From Taibaiella helva (GTDB taxonomy: Bacteria; Bacteroidota; Bacteroidia; Chitinophagales; Chitinophagaceae): a DNA stretch of 64,000 nucleotides. The stretch spans positions 18,508 to 82,507 of the forward strand of contig NZ_QUZZ01000017.1 in the NCBI RefSeq assembly GCF_003545695.1, given 5' to 3'. This document shows positions 16,286 to 24,607 of the stretch, piece after piece. Numbering within the stretch: the first letter of the stretch is position 1; each line of letters begins with the position of its first letter. Under the pieces are notes generated by a model, which ran no database searches, was not told the origin of the DNA, and was given only the letters and a program-made list of their open reading frames with translations. The translations under genes were made by a program, and so were the position numbers.

Positions 16286-18079
16286 TTACCCGATGATCTT
16301 CATCTTCTGCATCAAAAAAGTAGCGCTTTTATTTTTACAAATACCTTCGCGTAAGGTATAATCGAAGACCAATTCGTTATCAATGATCTCGACCTCAAAA
16401 CACTTATTGCATAGCGCAGCCGGATATTCCGCTGTAGTAAGGCATACCTCCAGGTCGTGCGTCGCAATTGCGCCAATAGCCTTTTTCGCGATGATCTTCC
16501 GGATCACACCTATGGTGCCGCTGCGTTTATCATCCGAATTGGTACCACGCAGGATCTCATCCAGCAGCACGAAACAGGCTTCCTGCTCCAGGCGGTCCAT
16601 GATCGCGCGCAGGCGTTTCACCTCGGCGAAGAAATAGGACTCGCTATCGGCGAGGGAATCGCTCTGGCGCATGGATACCAATACCGGCAACGGCTGGATC
16701 GTCGCTGCCTGCGCACATATAGGCGAGCCCATACCTGCCAGCACCATATTAACGCCCAGGGTACGGAGGAAGGTGCTTTTGCCCGACATATTGGAACCCG
16801 TCAGGATCACGAAGCGATGCTCGTCAAAAGCAATGTCATTGCATATCCGGCGCTCTTCGCGGATGAGCGGATGGCCTAAGGCGCGGAACGAGATCTGCTC
16901 CTCCCGGTTCAGCGCAGGGAAACAAAAGGAAGGATTGTTGTAATAAAGGTTGGCCAGGCTATTGCCGGTCTCCACCTCACCGATCACTTCCAGCCAAAGG
17001 GGGATCAGCCCGGCATAGGCTTTCTTCCATCGGCTCAGCCGCTGCAGCAGGTGCACATGATAAAGATACAGCCCATTGGTGATGACTGCTGCAAAAGGGT
17101 TCTGCACCGTTTCCATGCCTTTATAGATTGCGGCCAGCCGCTGCAGCTGCATGCTGGCGACAACACCTTTTTCTTTCAGTTTTTCCTGAAGCTGTTTCAG
17201 GTAGGGACTTTGCCAGCCTGCGCTTTCGATCTGCCTGAAGATCGCGGCATAAGCGCTCAGGGTCTCATTGACCTGCTCCGTTCCGGCAATGGCCTTCTTT
17301 ATCCTCCCGGCACATAAAGCAAAAAGGAACAGGTTGACGGGGAACAGGCGCAAAGCGATATCACTGTAAAGAGGTAACCGGAAAACTGCATAAAGCAGCA
17401 ATACAACAATCAATGCCGCAGGAACGATATAGGCCGATACCAGCAGCAGCTTATTGACCGGCGGCTCTTCCCTTTCCGTCCATTGCAGCAATCCCTCATA
17501 GCGTTCCCGGCTGTCGTGGGCCATACGGCCGGCCGTATAGATCTCCTGGCGCTGCGCCAGCAAAGGACCCAGTTCGGCAACTGCCTGCTGCCTGTCCCTG
17601 ATGAGCGCTTCCGGCAGCATTACCTTCAGGTCTTTAGCCAGGCGGTCCTGCCCCATTTGGGTAGCCGTTCGGTTAAGGTGCTGGTAGAGGGAACGATGTC
17701 CGAAAATATCCAGATCGGCAGTATAAGCATGATGCTCATCGCGGTAAGTCTGCCCGTCTGTAAAAGGCAGCGCGCCTTCTTCCAGGTAGGCCAGCTCCTC
17801 CTTGTTGATCTGCAATAGTGTGGCCAGCCTTATCTTTTGCAGTCCCATTGCGCGGTGCAGCCGGACAAGGTAGACGAATATGCCCAGCGCAAGCAAGCCC
17901 GGTACCAGCCAGAGCGGGTTGCTGCCGCTGAAATAAGTGTAAAAGCACCAAAGCACGAGCAAGACCACCAGCAGGCGGATCAGGCCCAGGTTACGGTGCC
18001 TGCGGCTGATCGCCTGGTGCTCTCCGGTGTATTGATCCCTCAATCGGGCGTAAACAGCTATAGCTTCATGGTTCATCAT
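16286..18079 (-). CDS. Membrane-anchored MutS-related ATPase
   Basis: 597 residues from ATG 18079. N-terminal helices (about 30-75: LIRLLVVLLVLWCFYTYF, PLWLVPGLLALGIFVYLV) and a second pair near 225-275 anchor it to the membrane. The lever-arm helices follow, then a MutS domain V ATPase: Walker A GSNMSGKSTFLRTLG with K434, the Q-loop region SMRQSDSLADSESYFFAEVKR, Walker B ACFVLLDEILRGTNSDDK and the ATHDLEV H-loop. The DNA-mismatch-binding domains are missing, so it is not classical mismatch repair. Bacteroidota encode many such 'MutS family 1' proteins of unknown role. The ORF continues upstream to 18436 without support; 18076 is an equally possible start. Confidence 0.85.
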   Translation of the reverse strand: MMNHEAIAVYARLRDQYTGEHQAISRRHRNLGLIRLLVVLLVLWCFYTYFSGSNPLWLVPGLLALGIFVYLVRLHRAMGLQKIRLATLLQINKEELAYLEEGALPFTDGQTYRDEHHAYTADLDIFGHRSLYQHLNRTATQMGQDRLAKDLKVMLPEALIRDRQQAVAELGPLLAQRQEIYTAGRMAHDSRERYEGLLQWTEREEPPVNKLLLVSAYIVPAALIVVLLLYAVFRLPLYSDIALRLFPVNLFLFALCAGRIKKAIAGTEQVNETLSAYAAIFRQIESAGWQSPYLKQLQEKLKEKGVVASMQLQRLAAIYKGMETVQNPFAAVITNGLYLYHVHLLQRLSRWKKAYAGLIPLWLEVIGEVETGNSLANLYYNNPSFCFPALNREEQISFRALGHPLIREERRICNDIAFDEHRFVILTGSNMSGKSTFLRTLGVNMVLAGMGSPICAQAATIQPLPVLVSMRQSDSLADSESYFFAEVKRLRAIMDRLEQEACFVLLDEILRGTNSDDKRSGTIGVIRKIIAKKAIGAIATHDLEVCLTTAEYPAALCNKCFEVEIIDNELVFDYTLREGICKNKSATFLMQKMKIIG

Positions 18080-18187
18080 TAAAGTGTACGTCAGCGGGCA
18101 AAGGTGGGAAAAATATCGGCGAATGCCAACCGGCGGGTGAAAGCGGCAACAATTCAGCGGGCTGTTTGTATAAAAAGAAAAGCCGCA

Positions 18188-18406
18188 ATGAACACCGATC
18201 AGATCAAACGACACCTTTCCGACAAGGGCACTGCGATCAACGATCACCAGGCTCAGCAGATCATGGATGTGATCTGCGCGTTCAAGGAAGAGATGAAACG
18301 CTGCCAGCCCGGCAAAGAATGGACCTTTGACGTGGAGCAGGTAGGGGCCGATTCCTTTACCTTCGAATATTCGTACCGGGTTACGGAGCTCATTACGCCG
18401 GAATAA
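18188..18406 (+). CDS. Small conserved-looking protein of unknown function
   Basis: 72 residues (MNTDQIKRHLSDKGTAINDH ... FEYSYRVTELITPE), a short helix-rich N-terminal half and two predicted strands at the end. It is transcribed divergently from the MutS-like gene, with 108 bases between the starts. The frame is open back to 18104, but the natural start is the ATG at 18188, after the A/G-rich stretch AAAAAGAAAAGCCGCA. No family recognised; codon use resembles its neighbours, which supports it being real. Confidence 0.6.
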   Translation: MNTDQIKRHLSDKGTAINDHQAQQIMDVICAFKEEMKRCQPGKEWTFDVEQVGADSFTFEYSYRVTELITPE

Positions 18407-18555
18407 AGTATGTTTGCTTACCAGGGCGCGCAGCAAGATTTATTTTGTACCTGGCACCTCTGTGAAAAAAAAGAGATACTTCGGTTCCTTCGGAGACCTC
18501 TGTATGACAATGGTGTGTTTATGCCTGGCGTTGCTTCGTCTGTAAGTTCCACACT

Positions 18556-18606
18556 GTCGTCCTGAACCAAGCTTGCACAGCTTGCGGAGCGAAGAATCCC
18601 GATCGC
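18556..18606. repeat. Repeat-like element with a 'GTCGTCCTGA ... GCGAAGAATCCCGATC' frame
   Basis: Reads GTCGTCCTGA, then a 22-base block holding AAGCTTGC and CAGCTTGC, then AGCGAAGAATCCCGATC. I recall GTCATCCTGAGCGAAG..GGATC-type sequences as frequent intergenic repeats in Bacteroidota; this copy looks like one with an internal insertion. Confidence 0.4.
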
Positions 18607-18840
18607 CTTTGTTTCCTTGATCCATTATTTGTTCTGCTGCTCAACAAGACGCAGAGGAATGAGAACAAAAATAATGCACGTGATTTTGTTGCAATTCGCG
18701 CAAGGACTGACCGAAGTTATTTTCCTGCCAGGTCCTGAGGCACTAAGATGAAAATGCTTGCAGCGGCACGACGATCGCAACGAGCATGAACATTAAAAAA
18801 CGTTGCGACACTACTCCGTTGTGAGACTTAGATGAGTGCC

Positions 18841-18871
18841 GGTCGGGGATGCGACAGCGACCTGAACGGCG
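18841..18871. repeat. GGTCGGG...GCGACCTGA repeat, copy 1
   Basis: GGTCGGGGATGCGACA followed by GCGACCTGAACGGCG. A second, similar copy lies at 24218-24246. GGTCG and CGACC can pair to form a small hairpin. Confidence 0.55.
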
Positions 18872-19011
18872 AAGGCCGCTTTCAGCTTAGACAGCATACC
18901 GGTTTGCTGTGCCTTTGAAAATAAAAGCATGCACAGCTAAAAGAGAAGAAATCATCTTTTTTGCTCATTGCTTCGTAACTTTCCGGGAGTCATTTATCGT
19001 CTCATTCTTTA

Positions 19012-20214
19012 ATGACTCCGACTATGGCCTCCGTACTCAAACGCATCCTGCAGTTCAACAGCGACCGGCTCCCTGAATTTGTGCGCCTGAAATACCAGGC
19101 CATGATGGAAAGCCCTTTCCGCTTTTTCCGGGGTACCTGCCACCTGTTTTACGAAGACCTCTCCCGTAATATCGGCTGGAAAGACAAAACGCATACCTGG
19201 ATCTGCGGTGACCTTCATCTTGAAAACTTCGGCAGCTACAAAGGCAATAATAATGTCGTCTATTTCGACCTTAACGACTTTGACGAAGCCCTGAAAGCAC
19301 CGGCCAGCTGGGAGCTCGCCCGCTTCCTCACCAGCATACATGTAGGGGCCGGAAGTGTAGGCTATACCCCGAAGAAGGCCGACATGCTGGCCCGCTATGC
19401 TATGGATGTCTATCTTGATACCTTAAAAAAGGGAAAACCGGTCATTATCGAGAAGGAAACGGCGACCGGCCTGCTAAAGGAGTTCCTGGCCCAGGTACAG
19501 CAACGTAAGGAGCCCGATTTTATTAAAAGCAAAGTAAAGGGCGACCGCGTACTGATCGATCAGAAAAAGGTCTATGCAGTACCGGATCAGCAGAAGCAGG
19601 TCGTCGCCGCAAAAGTGGAAGCATGGTTTTGTGCCCACTTACCCAACCGGGAGGTAAAAGTGCAGGATGTCGCTGCCCGTATTGCCGGTACCGGCAGTCT
19701 TGGCGTTCGGCGGTATATCCTGTTGCTGAAAGCAGGCGGCAAGCAGCACCTTCTGGACCTGAAGCAGGTGGGACACTCCTCGCTGCAGCCTTATACACCG
19801 GTAGCGCAGCCGGCATGGCTTACACAGGCCTACCGCGTGACCACGCTTCAGGACCGGATACAGCAGGTCACTCCGAAAATGCTGCATGTCCTGCGTTTTG
19901 ACAAAACCGATTTTGTATTGAAAGCGCTGCAACCCACGCAGGACCGCATGGACCTTAACCGCTGCAAAGGCCGGCTGGATGAACTGGAAGCGCTCATCGG
20001 TACGATGGCGCAGCTTACCGCCTCAGGCCAGCTGAGAAGCGGCGGCCGGCAAGGTTCTTCGATCGCGGATGAGCTGATCGCGTTTGCCGGAAACCATAAG
20101 AAATGGTCGGGGAAAGTACTGGACTATGCTCAGGACTATGCGCGGCAGGTGCAATCCGACTATGATGCCTATGTCAGGGATGGTAAACATTACCTGAAGT
20201 CCGGGGCTCACTAA
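19012..20214 (+). CDS. DUF2252 family protein
   Basis: 400 residues matching DUF2252, a protein-kinase-like fold family. Clear signatures are ESPFRFFRGTCHLFYEDL near the N-terminus, WICGDLHLENFGSYKG (a DxHxxN-like catalytic loop) and VYFDLNDFDEALKAPASWELARFLTS (DxD metal loop). Later parts include AGTGSLGVRRYILLLKAGG and VLRFDKTDFVLKALQPTQDR. By homology it should bind ATP, but no substrate has been assigned to the family as far as I know. It stands alone after a repeat-rich gap. The start at 19012 or the ATG at 19024 are both possible. Confidence 0.88.
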   Translation: MTPTMASVLKRILQFNSDRLPEFVRLKYQAMMESPFRFFRGTCHLFYEDLSRNIGWKDKTHTWICGDLHLENFGSYKGNNNVVYFDLNDFDEALKAPASWELARFLTSIHVGAGSVGYTPKKADMLARYAMDVYLDTLKKGKPVIIEKETATGLLKEFLAQVQQRKEPDFIKSKVKGDRVLIDQKKVYAVPDQQKQVVAAKVEAWFCAHLPNREVKVQDVAARIAGTGSLGVRRYILLLKAGGKQHLLDLKQVGHSSLQPYTPVAQPAWLTQAYRVTTLQDRIQQVTPKMLHVLRFDKTDFVLKALQPTQDRMDLNRCKGRLDELEALIGTMAQLTASGQLRSGGRQGSSIADELIAFAGNHKKWSGKVLDYAQDYARQVQSDYDAYVRDGKHYLKSGAH

Positions 20215-20362
20215 CCCTATTTATCCTAAGGCTGGTAGGGTCTGTCTGCATATCGACTTACTGTCCCGGATGCAGCCCTTTGGCTGCGAAAAAGCAGGGA
20301 GTGAACAAGCGATTCAAGTGAATAGCTTCCGCATGAAATGCATACGCGACGAACGGCAGCAT

Positions 20363-22231
20363 TTATTGAGCCACGAGCACCGGTATTTTCACCAGGTGTC
20401 TTACCTTATTGACGGTTTCCCCGAAAATAAAGTCTTTTAAGCCCCTGTGCCCATGACTGCCGAGGATCAGCAGGTCTGCTTGCTGCTCCGCACAAATACG
20501 CGCGATCTCCCTGGTCCTCTTTTTATGGCCCAGCACATAATCGGAGCTATAGCCTGCATCGTGGATCACCTTCTGGTAGAGCTCCATGCGGGCTTTGTCG
20601 CGACGGGTCTCGAGGTCGTCGGCCTCGCGTCCCATCATGGTGCTGGAGGCGCTTTCGGTAATATGGATCAGGAAAAAACGGGTGCCGGCCTCCGCCATCT
20701 TCAGCGCATAGCGGATCACCTGGTTATCGGTAGGCGAATAATCCAGGGCCAGCGCAATGGTTTTAAAATCGGGTACCGGCATATCCGTTATCGGTTTTAC
20801 CTGGGTGTGTACGTCCATGGCATGCTTGCGGCGACGCAAGACAAGGGGATAGATCAGGGTAAGGGCCAGCAGCACCATCATGCCGATATAGCCGGCAACG
20901 ATGAGGATATCCGCCAGCAGGCTTCCGCTATCGTGGATCCAGGAACGGACCTCATCATAGACCAGCTTGAAGTTAAGCACGGCAATCACTGCGGCCACGA
21001 TCCAGGATACCGTACGGACACCCAGGTTAATGGCAAATTTACCCATTCTGCGCCGGTCGCTCACAAAATGGATCAGGGGGATCACGGCAAAGGCCAGCTG
21101 CATGCTCAGCAGCACCTGGCTGAAGATCAGCAGCTGCCCTACTTGCTCTTCACCGGAAATGAGGATCACCAGGACAGCAGGTATGATGGCCAGCAGGCGG
21201 GTGATCATGCGGCGCAGGGTAGGGCTGATACGTAGCCTCAGGTAGCCTTCCATGACGATCTGCCCGGCTAGGGTACCAGTTACGGTGCTACTTTGCCCTG
21301 CAGCGATCAATGCAACAGCGAAGAGGCGGGGCGCCCATTCGGAGCCCAGCATAGGGGCGAGAAGCTCGTGCGCGTCTTTCAGCTCTGCCACGTCGGTGCG
21401 GCCGCCTTTATGGAATACGGCGGCTGCCAGGATCAGGATCGCCGCATTCACAAATAATGCCAGGTTGAGCGCGATGGCACTGTCCCAGAAATTATACCTG
21501 ATCGCTTTGCGCAGGGATTCATCGTCTCTTTTGATCTTGCGCGTCTGTACCAGGGCCGAATGCAGGTACAGGTTGTGCGGCATCACCGTAGCGCCGATAA
21601 TGCCGATCGCAATGTACAAAGCAGCCTGATTAGGTATCTTCGGCACAAAACCGGAGGCAATGCCTTTGATATCGGGCCGGGCGAAGATCATTTCCACCAG
21701 GAAGCACATGCCGATAATGGCAATCATGCTGATGATGAACATTTCCATCTTGCGCATGCCCAGCCTTTGCAGCCACAGCAGCAGGAAAGTATCGAGCAGG
21801 CTGATGAGCACACCCCAGATAAGGTCCAGGCCAAACAGCAGTTGCAGGCCTATGGCCATGCCCAGCACTTCTGCCAGATCGCAGGCAGCGATGGCGATCT
21901 CGGCCAGCAGGTAAAGAATAAAGTTCATGCCGCGGGGGTAGGTCTCGCGATTGCATTGCGCCAGGTCCTTGCCCCATACGATACCGAGACGCGCGCTGAG
22001 GCTCTGCAGCAGCAGCGCCATAACATTACTCATCAGCAGCACCCAGATAAGAGTATAACCAAACTGGCTGCCGCCCGCGATATCGGTAGCCCAGTTGCCG
22101 GGGTCCATATACCCCACGCTGATCAGATAAGCGGGACCAAAGAACGAAAGCAGCCTGCGCCATCTGGAGCCGTTTTGTGCTACTTCCACACTGCCATGTA
22201 CATCCTGCAGCGATTTGTCCGGATGATTCAA
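20363..22231 (-). CDS. mntH: Nramp-type Mn2+/divalent metal transporter fused to a UspA domain
   Basis: 622 residues. Residues 25-455 are an Nramp transporter: helix 1 holds the metal-binding D43-P44-G45-N46 (YMDPGNWATD) and helix 6 holds M217-P218-H219-N220, the signature pair for Mn2+/Fe2+ import coupled to protons. After the last helix (LALTLIYPLVLRRRKHA) residues about 475-622 form a universal stress protein domain with the ATP-binding motif GSHGHRGLKDFIFGETVNKV. Most MntH proteins end near 420-440 residues, so the UspA tail is a true fusion and could link transport to ATP or energy status. The start codon is TTG at 22231; no ATG occurs before helix 1. A palindrome sits 14 bases upstream. 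Confidence 0.9.
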   Translation of the reverse strand: MNHPDKSLQDVHGSVEVAQNGSRWRRLLSFFGPAYLISVGYMDPGNWATDIAGGSQFGYTLIWVLLMSNVMALLLQSLSARLGIVWGKDLAQCNRETYPRGMNFILYLLAEIAIAACDLAEVLGMAIGLQLLFGLDLIWGVLISLLDTFLLLWLQRLGMRKMEMFIISMIAIIGMCFLVEMIFARPDIKGIASGFVPKIPNQAALYIAIGIIGATVMPHNLYLHSALVQTRKIKRDDESLRKAIRYNFWDSAIALNLALFVNAAILILAAAVFHKGGRTDVAELKDAHELLAPMLGSEWAPRLFAVALIAAGQSSTVTGTLAGQIVMEGYLRLRISPTLRRMITRLLAIIPAVLVILISGEEQVGQLLIFSQVLLSMQLAFAVIPLIHFVSDRRRMGKFAINLGVRTVSWIVAAVIAVLNFKLVYDEVRSWIHDSGSLLADILIVAGYIGMMVLLALTLIYPLVLRRRKHAMDVHTQVKPITDMPVPDFKTIALALDYSPTDNQVIRYALKMAEAGTRFFLIHITESASSTMMGREADDLETRRDKARMELYQKVIHDAGYSSDYVLGHKKRTREIARICAEQQADLLILGSHGHRGLKDFIFGETVNKVRHLVKIPVLVAQ

Positions 22232-22244
22232 AGGGATAATTATA

Positions 22245-22262
22245 TTTTAGGCAAATCTAAAA
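22245..22262. promoter_or_regulatory. Putative metal-regulator operator before mntH
   Basis: TTTTAGGCAAATCTAAAA: perfect six-base arms TTTTAG/CTAAAA around six bases, in an AT-rich stretch 14 bases before the mntH start. The layout resembles DtxR/MntR-type boxes (TTTAG-N-CTAAA), suggesting repression by Mn or Fe. No MntR gene is in the window. Confidence 0.5.
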
Positions 22263-22310
22263 ATAATTTTTGAACGAACAAGTATTTGTACCACACTCGG
22301 GGATGATTAT

Positions 22311-22372
22311 TCTGCCAATGACACAACCTTCAACTGGTTTGGGAACAATAATTAGTTTGCGTCATTGGCAGA
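22311..22372. repeat. Long inverted repeat with perfect 12-base arms
   Basis: TCTGCCAATGAC (22311-22322) and GTCATTGGCAGA (22361-22372) are exact reverse complements separated by 38 bases. It lies between the VOC gene stop and the mntH start. Could be an RNA stem, a terminator without T-run on the minus strand (TTTTATTA follows on the plus strand), or a pair of protein-binding sites. Confidence 0.6.
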
Positions 22373-22502
22373 TTTTATTAATGTTAGGCCTTCGTGAGCA
22401 ATAAAGAAGATCAGATATGCTCAGGGTGTGCGGCGCTGCTTGCAAGCATATATAGATAAGATGAATGATCAGCACATGTGCTCCCGCTGCGAGCGATAGG
22501 TC

Positions 22503-23429
22503 TTAACCCTTGCCTGCGGCGGCCTTGATCTGTGCGATGTCGAGCTTCTTCATGGGCAGGAAGGCCTGTGTGATACGGTCGATCTGCTCTTGTGTGCCTT
22601 CGCGCATCAGGGTCTCCATTTCGGCGGAGGTGATCTGCCAGGAAAGGCCGAACTTATCTTTGATCCAGCCGCATTGCTCGGCTTCGGGCACGGCAGAGAG
22701 CTTTTCCCAGTAGTAATCGACCTCTTCCTGATCGGCGCAGGTGATCATAAAGGAAATCGATTCGTTAAAATCGAAACCATGTTCGTGAGCACTGTCCATA
22801 AGCGCAAACCATTTATCTTCCAACTTGCAGTCGGCATACATGACTGTACCTTCCTTGTCGGGTGGCATGCCTGCAGGGTAGCGATGGATATTACCCTGCT
22901 TCGCATGACGGAACACGGAGGTATAGAATTGCAGGGCTTCTTCGGCCTTGCCGACTTTGGCGCCGGTAAACATAAGCGAGGGCACAATGGGCGGCCGCGG
23001 CTCGCCTGAAGGATCGGTCAGCATCAATTGCCAGGATACGCCGTAGCGGTCCTGCAGCCAGCCATAATGCTTGCTGAAGGGATAGGTATCCAGCGGCATC
23101 AGCGCTTTGCCGCCTTCCATCAATTTTTCCCAGGCCCGGTCGAGGCTTTCGCGGGCAGTCTGCTCCGGGTGGGCGGAGCTGCGGAACAGCAGCGGATCAT
23201 AATTGACGATAAAAGATACCGATGGATTCATCGGGAACAAAGGTCCGGCGCTGATGGCCATAAACTCCTGGTGCCACAGCCGGAAGCTTACCAGGTCGCA
23301 ATCGCCCGAAGGTGTATTGCGCAGCAGGGTAGTGTGGATGGCTTCCGAATCGGGAAATACGGAGGTGTACAATGCAGCAGCTTCCCTGGCTTCTTTATCG
23401 AACCATAAATGAGGGATGATCTTTTGCAT
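22503..23429 (-). CDS. Two-domain VOC/PhnB-like protein (3-demethylubiquinone-9 3-methyltransferase-type domains)
   Basis: 308 residues made of two tandem copies of the same fold: residues 3-150 (KIIPHLWFDKEAREAAALYTSVFPDS ... HYGWLQDRYGVSWQLML) and 155-285 (PSLMFTGAKVGKAEEALQFYTSVF ... QCGWIKDKFGLSWQITS). Each ends with the G(W)(L/I)xDx(Y/F)GxSWQ motif of the PF06983-like VOC group. The function is unknown despite the methyltransferase-derived family name. It is monocistronic by spacing. The last 25 residues (MKKLDIAQIKAAAGKG) look like the end of a longer helix seen in related proteins. Confidence 0.88.
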   Translation of the reverse strand: MQKIIPHLWFDKEAREAAALYTSVFPDSEAIHTTLLRNTPSGDCDLVSFRLWHQEFMAISAGPLFPMNPSVSFIVNYDPLLFRSSAHPEQTARESLDRAWEKLMEGGKALMPLDTYPFSKHYGWLQDRYGVSWQLMLTDPSGEPRPPIVPSLMFTGAKVGKAEEALQFYTSVFRHAKQGNIHRYPAGMPPDKEGTVMYADCKLEDKWFALMDSAHEHGFDFNESISFMITCADQEEVDYYWEKLSAVPEAEQCGWIKDKFGLSWQITSAEMETLMREGTQEQIDRITQAFLPMKKLDIAQIKAAAGKG

Positions 23430-23612
23430 AGGCTAATAGTTTTATTGGGATTAATTTAAGAATAAGGTTGCCTAAAGATACAACAGCGATCCCGGCGATT
23501 TGTTTCACGCCGTAGTTTTTCACGGTACCCAGCAGGTGCCGGCGCCTGAAACATGATGTTTTGTAAATGTTTATCTTCGGTTCTGAAATCTTCATCCTAA
23601 AGGAAATCATCT

Positions 23613-23981
23613 ATGAAAAAAATTATGTTGGCCATTGCGCTGTTTGGCTGCTCATTTGCCGCACAGGCCGAAGGCTATTTTCACCTGACCAAAAAGAACG
23701 GAGGCGCAAAGGGCTTCGATAAGATCGATCAGCGTACCGACGCTGAAGGCAACACCGAAATGAGCTGTAAAGGTCCAGGGGAAACGACAGCTGAATTTGT
23801 CAGCCCTCCTGATTCTCCCGACAAAACCGATTACAACAAGATCATTCGCTATGTAGATAAAGCTATTGCCGGTGGTAAGCGTTCCGGTAAAGGTGTGGTG
23901 GAAGGCCGCGAAGTGCACTGGAAAGGATCCGATGCTTCCAACTACGAGCTCACCGTTGCTGCCCGCCAGGATAAAAAATAA
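23613..23981 (+). CDS. Small secreted/periplasmic protein
   Basis: 122 residues with a signal peptide MKKIMLAIALFGCSFAAQA cleaved before EGYFH. The mature 103 residues are hydrophilic and contain one cysteine; no domain is recognised. AGGAAA lies seven bases before the ATG, a good ribosome site by the standard of this genome. A strong terminator follows 34 bases after the stop, so it is a single-gene transcript. Confidence 0.7.
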   Translation: MKKIMLAIALFGCSFAAQAEGYFHLTKKNGGAKGFDKIDQRTDAEGNTEMSCKGPGETTAEFVSPPDSPDKTDYNKIIRYVDKAIAGGKRSGKGVVEGREVHWKGSDASNYELTVAARQDKK

Positions 23982-24015
23982 GAACAAAAAATAAGAACTA
24001 TATTGTTGTATACAT

Positions 24016-24050
24016 GGCTGCCCTGTTCACCGGGGCAGCCGTTTTGTTTT
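24016..24050 (+). terminator. Rho-independent terminator after the small secreted protein
   Basis: GGCTGCCC (24016-24023) pairs exactly with GGGCAGCC (24033-24040); GTTTTGTTTT follows. Confidence 0.85.
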
Positions 24051-24217
24051 GCGGCTACCTTGGCCGGTAAAACATGCTGGAAATTAGGATCAAGCGTAAA
24101 AAGTTGGGAATACAATATAGGTGTGTCCTGGTGAAAATCCGGGGTGTCGCTTCAGAACCCAAAGGATGGAACACGCCACCACTTATGGGTCAGCTTGTAC
24201 CGCAGCTGCATGACCTG

Positions 24218-24246
24218 GGTCGGGACGCATAGCGACCTGACCGGCG
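24218..24246. repeat. GGTCGGG...GCGACCTGA repeat, copy 2
   Basis: GGTCGGGACGCATAGCGACC followed by TGACCGGCG; matches copy 1 at 18841-18871 apart from a two-base length difference and a few substitutions. Confidence 0.55.
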
Positions 24247-24279
24247 GTTGGATGTATATTCTTCTTAGCTGCTCTGGTT

Positions 24280-24343
24280 TTGCTCCTGCGGAGCAATTTA
24301 TGTTTGTTCATAGATGCTACAAACGTTCGGCTCCTACGGAGCC
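24280..24343. repeat. Triple-hairpin GCTCC/GGAGC intergenic element
   Basis: Three stems in a row: TTGCTCC-TGC-GGAGCAA (24280-24296), GTTTGT...ACAAAC (24302-24324) and GGCTCC-TAC-GGAGCC (24329-24343). The whole 64 bases are structured and AT/GC balanced, in a 600-base gene-free gap. I recall similar TGTTTGT..ACAAAC..GGCTCCnnnGGAGCC elements as multicopy in Bacteroidota genomes; only this copy is seen here. Confidence 0.6.
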
Positions 24344-24541
24344 CTGTAACGCGGATAGATATAGGATCATCTGCAAATCTTGCCGGTCCTATGGGATCGG
24401 GAAGGTTTGAGTATAGGCGGTTGGTGACCGGACCACGCTGTCTTGTCCTTTCGCAATAATTGATGTCCTCATAACCTCATCCCATACACTTCCTGTAATC
24501 CCCCAGATTTTCCGCTTGATCTAAAAGTAGCTGTAATTTTT

Positions 24542-24572
24542 TTTGTTTACTTTGAAATACAAAGTACTTTTG
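24542..24572 (+). promoter_or_regulatory. Bacteroidota promoter with an embedded 19-base palindrome
   Basis: TTTG (24542-24545), 19 bases, TACTTTTG (24565-24572): an exact match to the phylum's promoter pattern, 35 bases before the ATG at 24608. Within it 24548-24566 is TACTTTGAAATACAAAGTA, perfect seven-base arms around AAATA, overlapping the first bases of the -7 box: a likely repressor or activator site. Confidence 0.7.
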
Positions 24573-24607
24573 CATAAACAAACATTACTTCACTAAAACC
24601 GATAAAC

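Larger units (their letters stand above)
18407..19011. other. 605-base intergenic region with dispersed repeats
   Basis: No convincing ORF on either strand. It contains the two repeat-like blocks listed separately (18556-18606 and 18841-18871). The remainder is unstructured by eye. Confidence 0.6.

Noticed and set aside
18440..18625. 61-codon minus-strand ORF in the repeat-rich gap
   Set aside because: Overlaps a dispersed repeat; low-complexity basic peptide with no start context.
18407..19011. tRNA or other structured RNA gene in the long gap
   Set aside because: No cloverleaf, T-loop GTTCRA motif or CCA end could be found by eye here or in the other gaps.
20272..20287. GCAGCC-CTTT-GGCTGC hairpin as terminator of mntH
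   Set aside because: No T-run on either strand and 76 bases past the stop codon.
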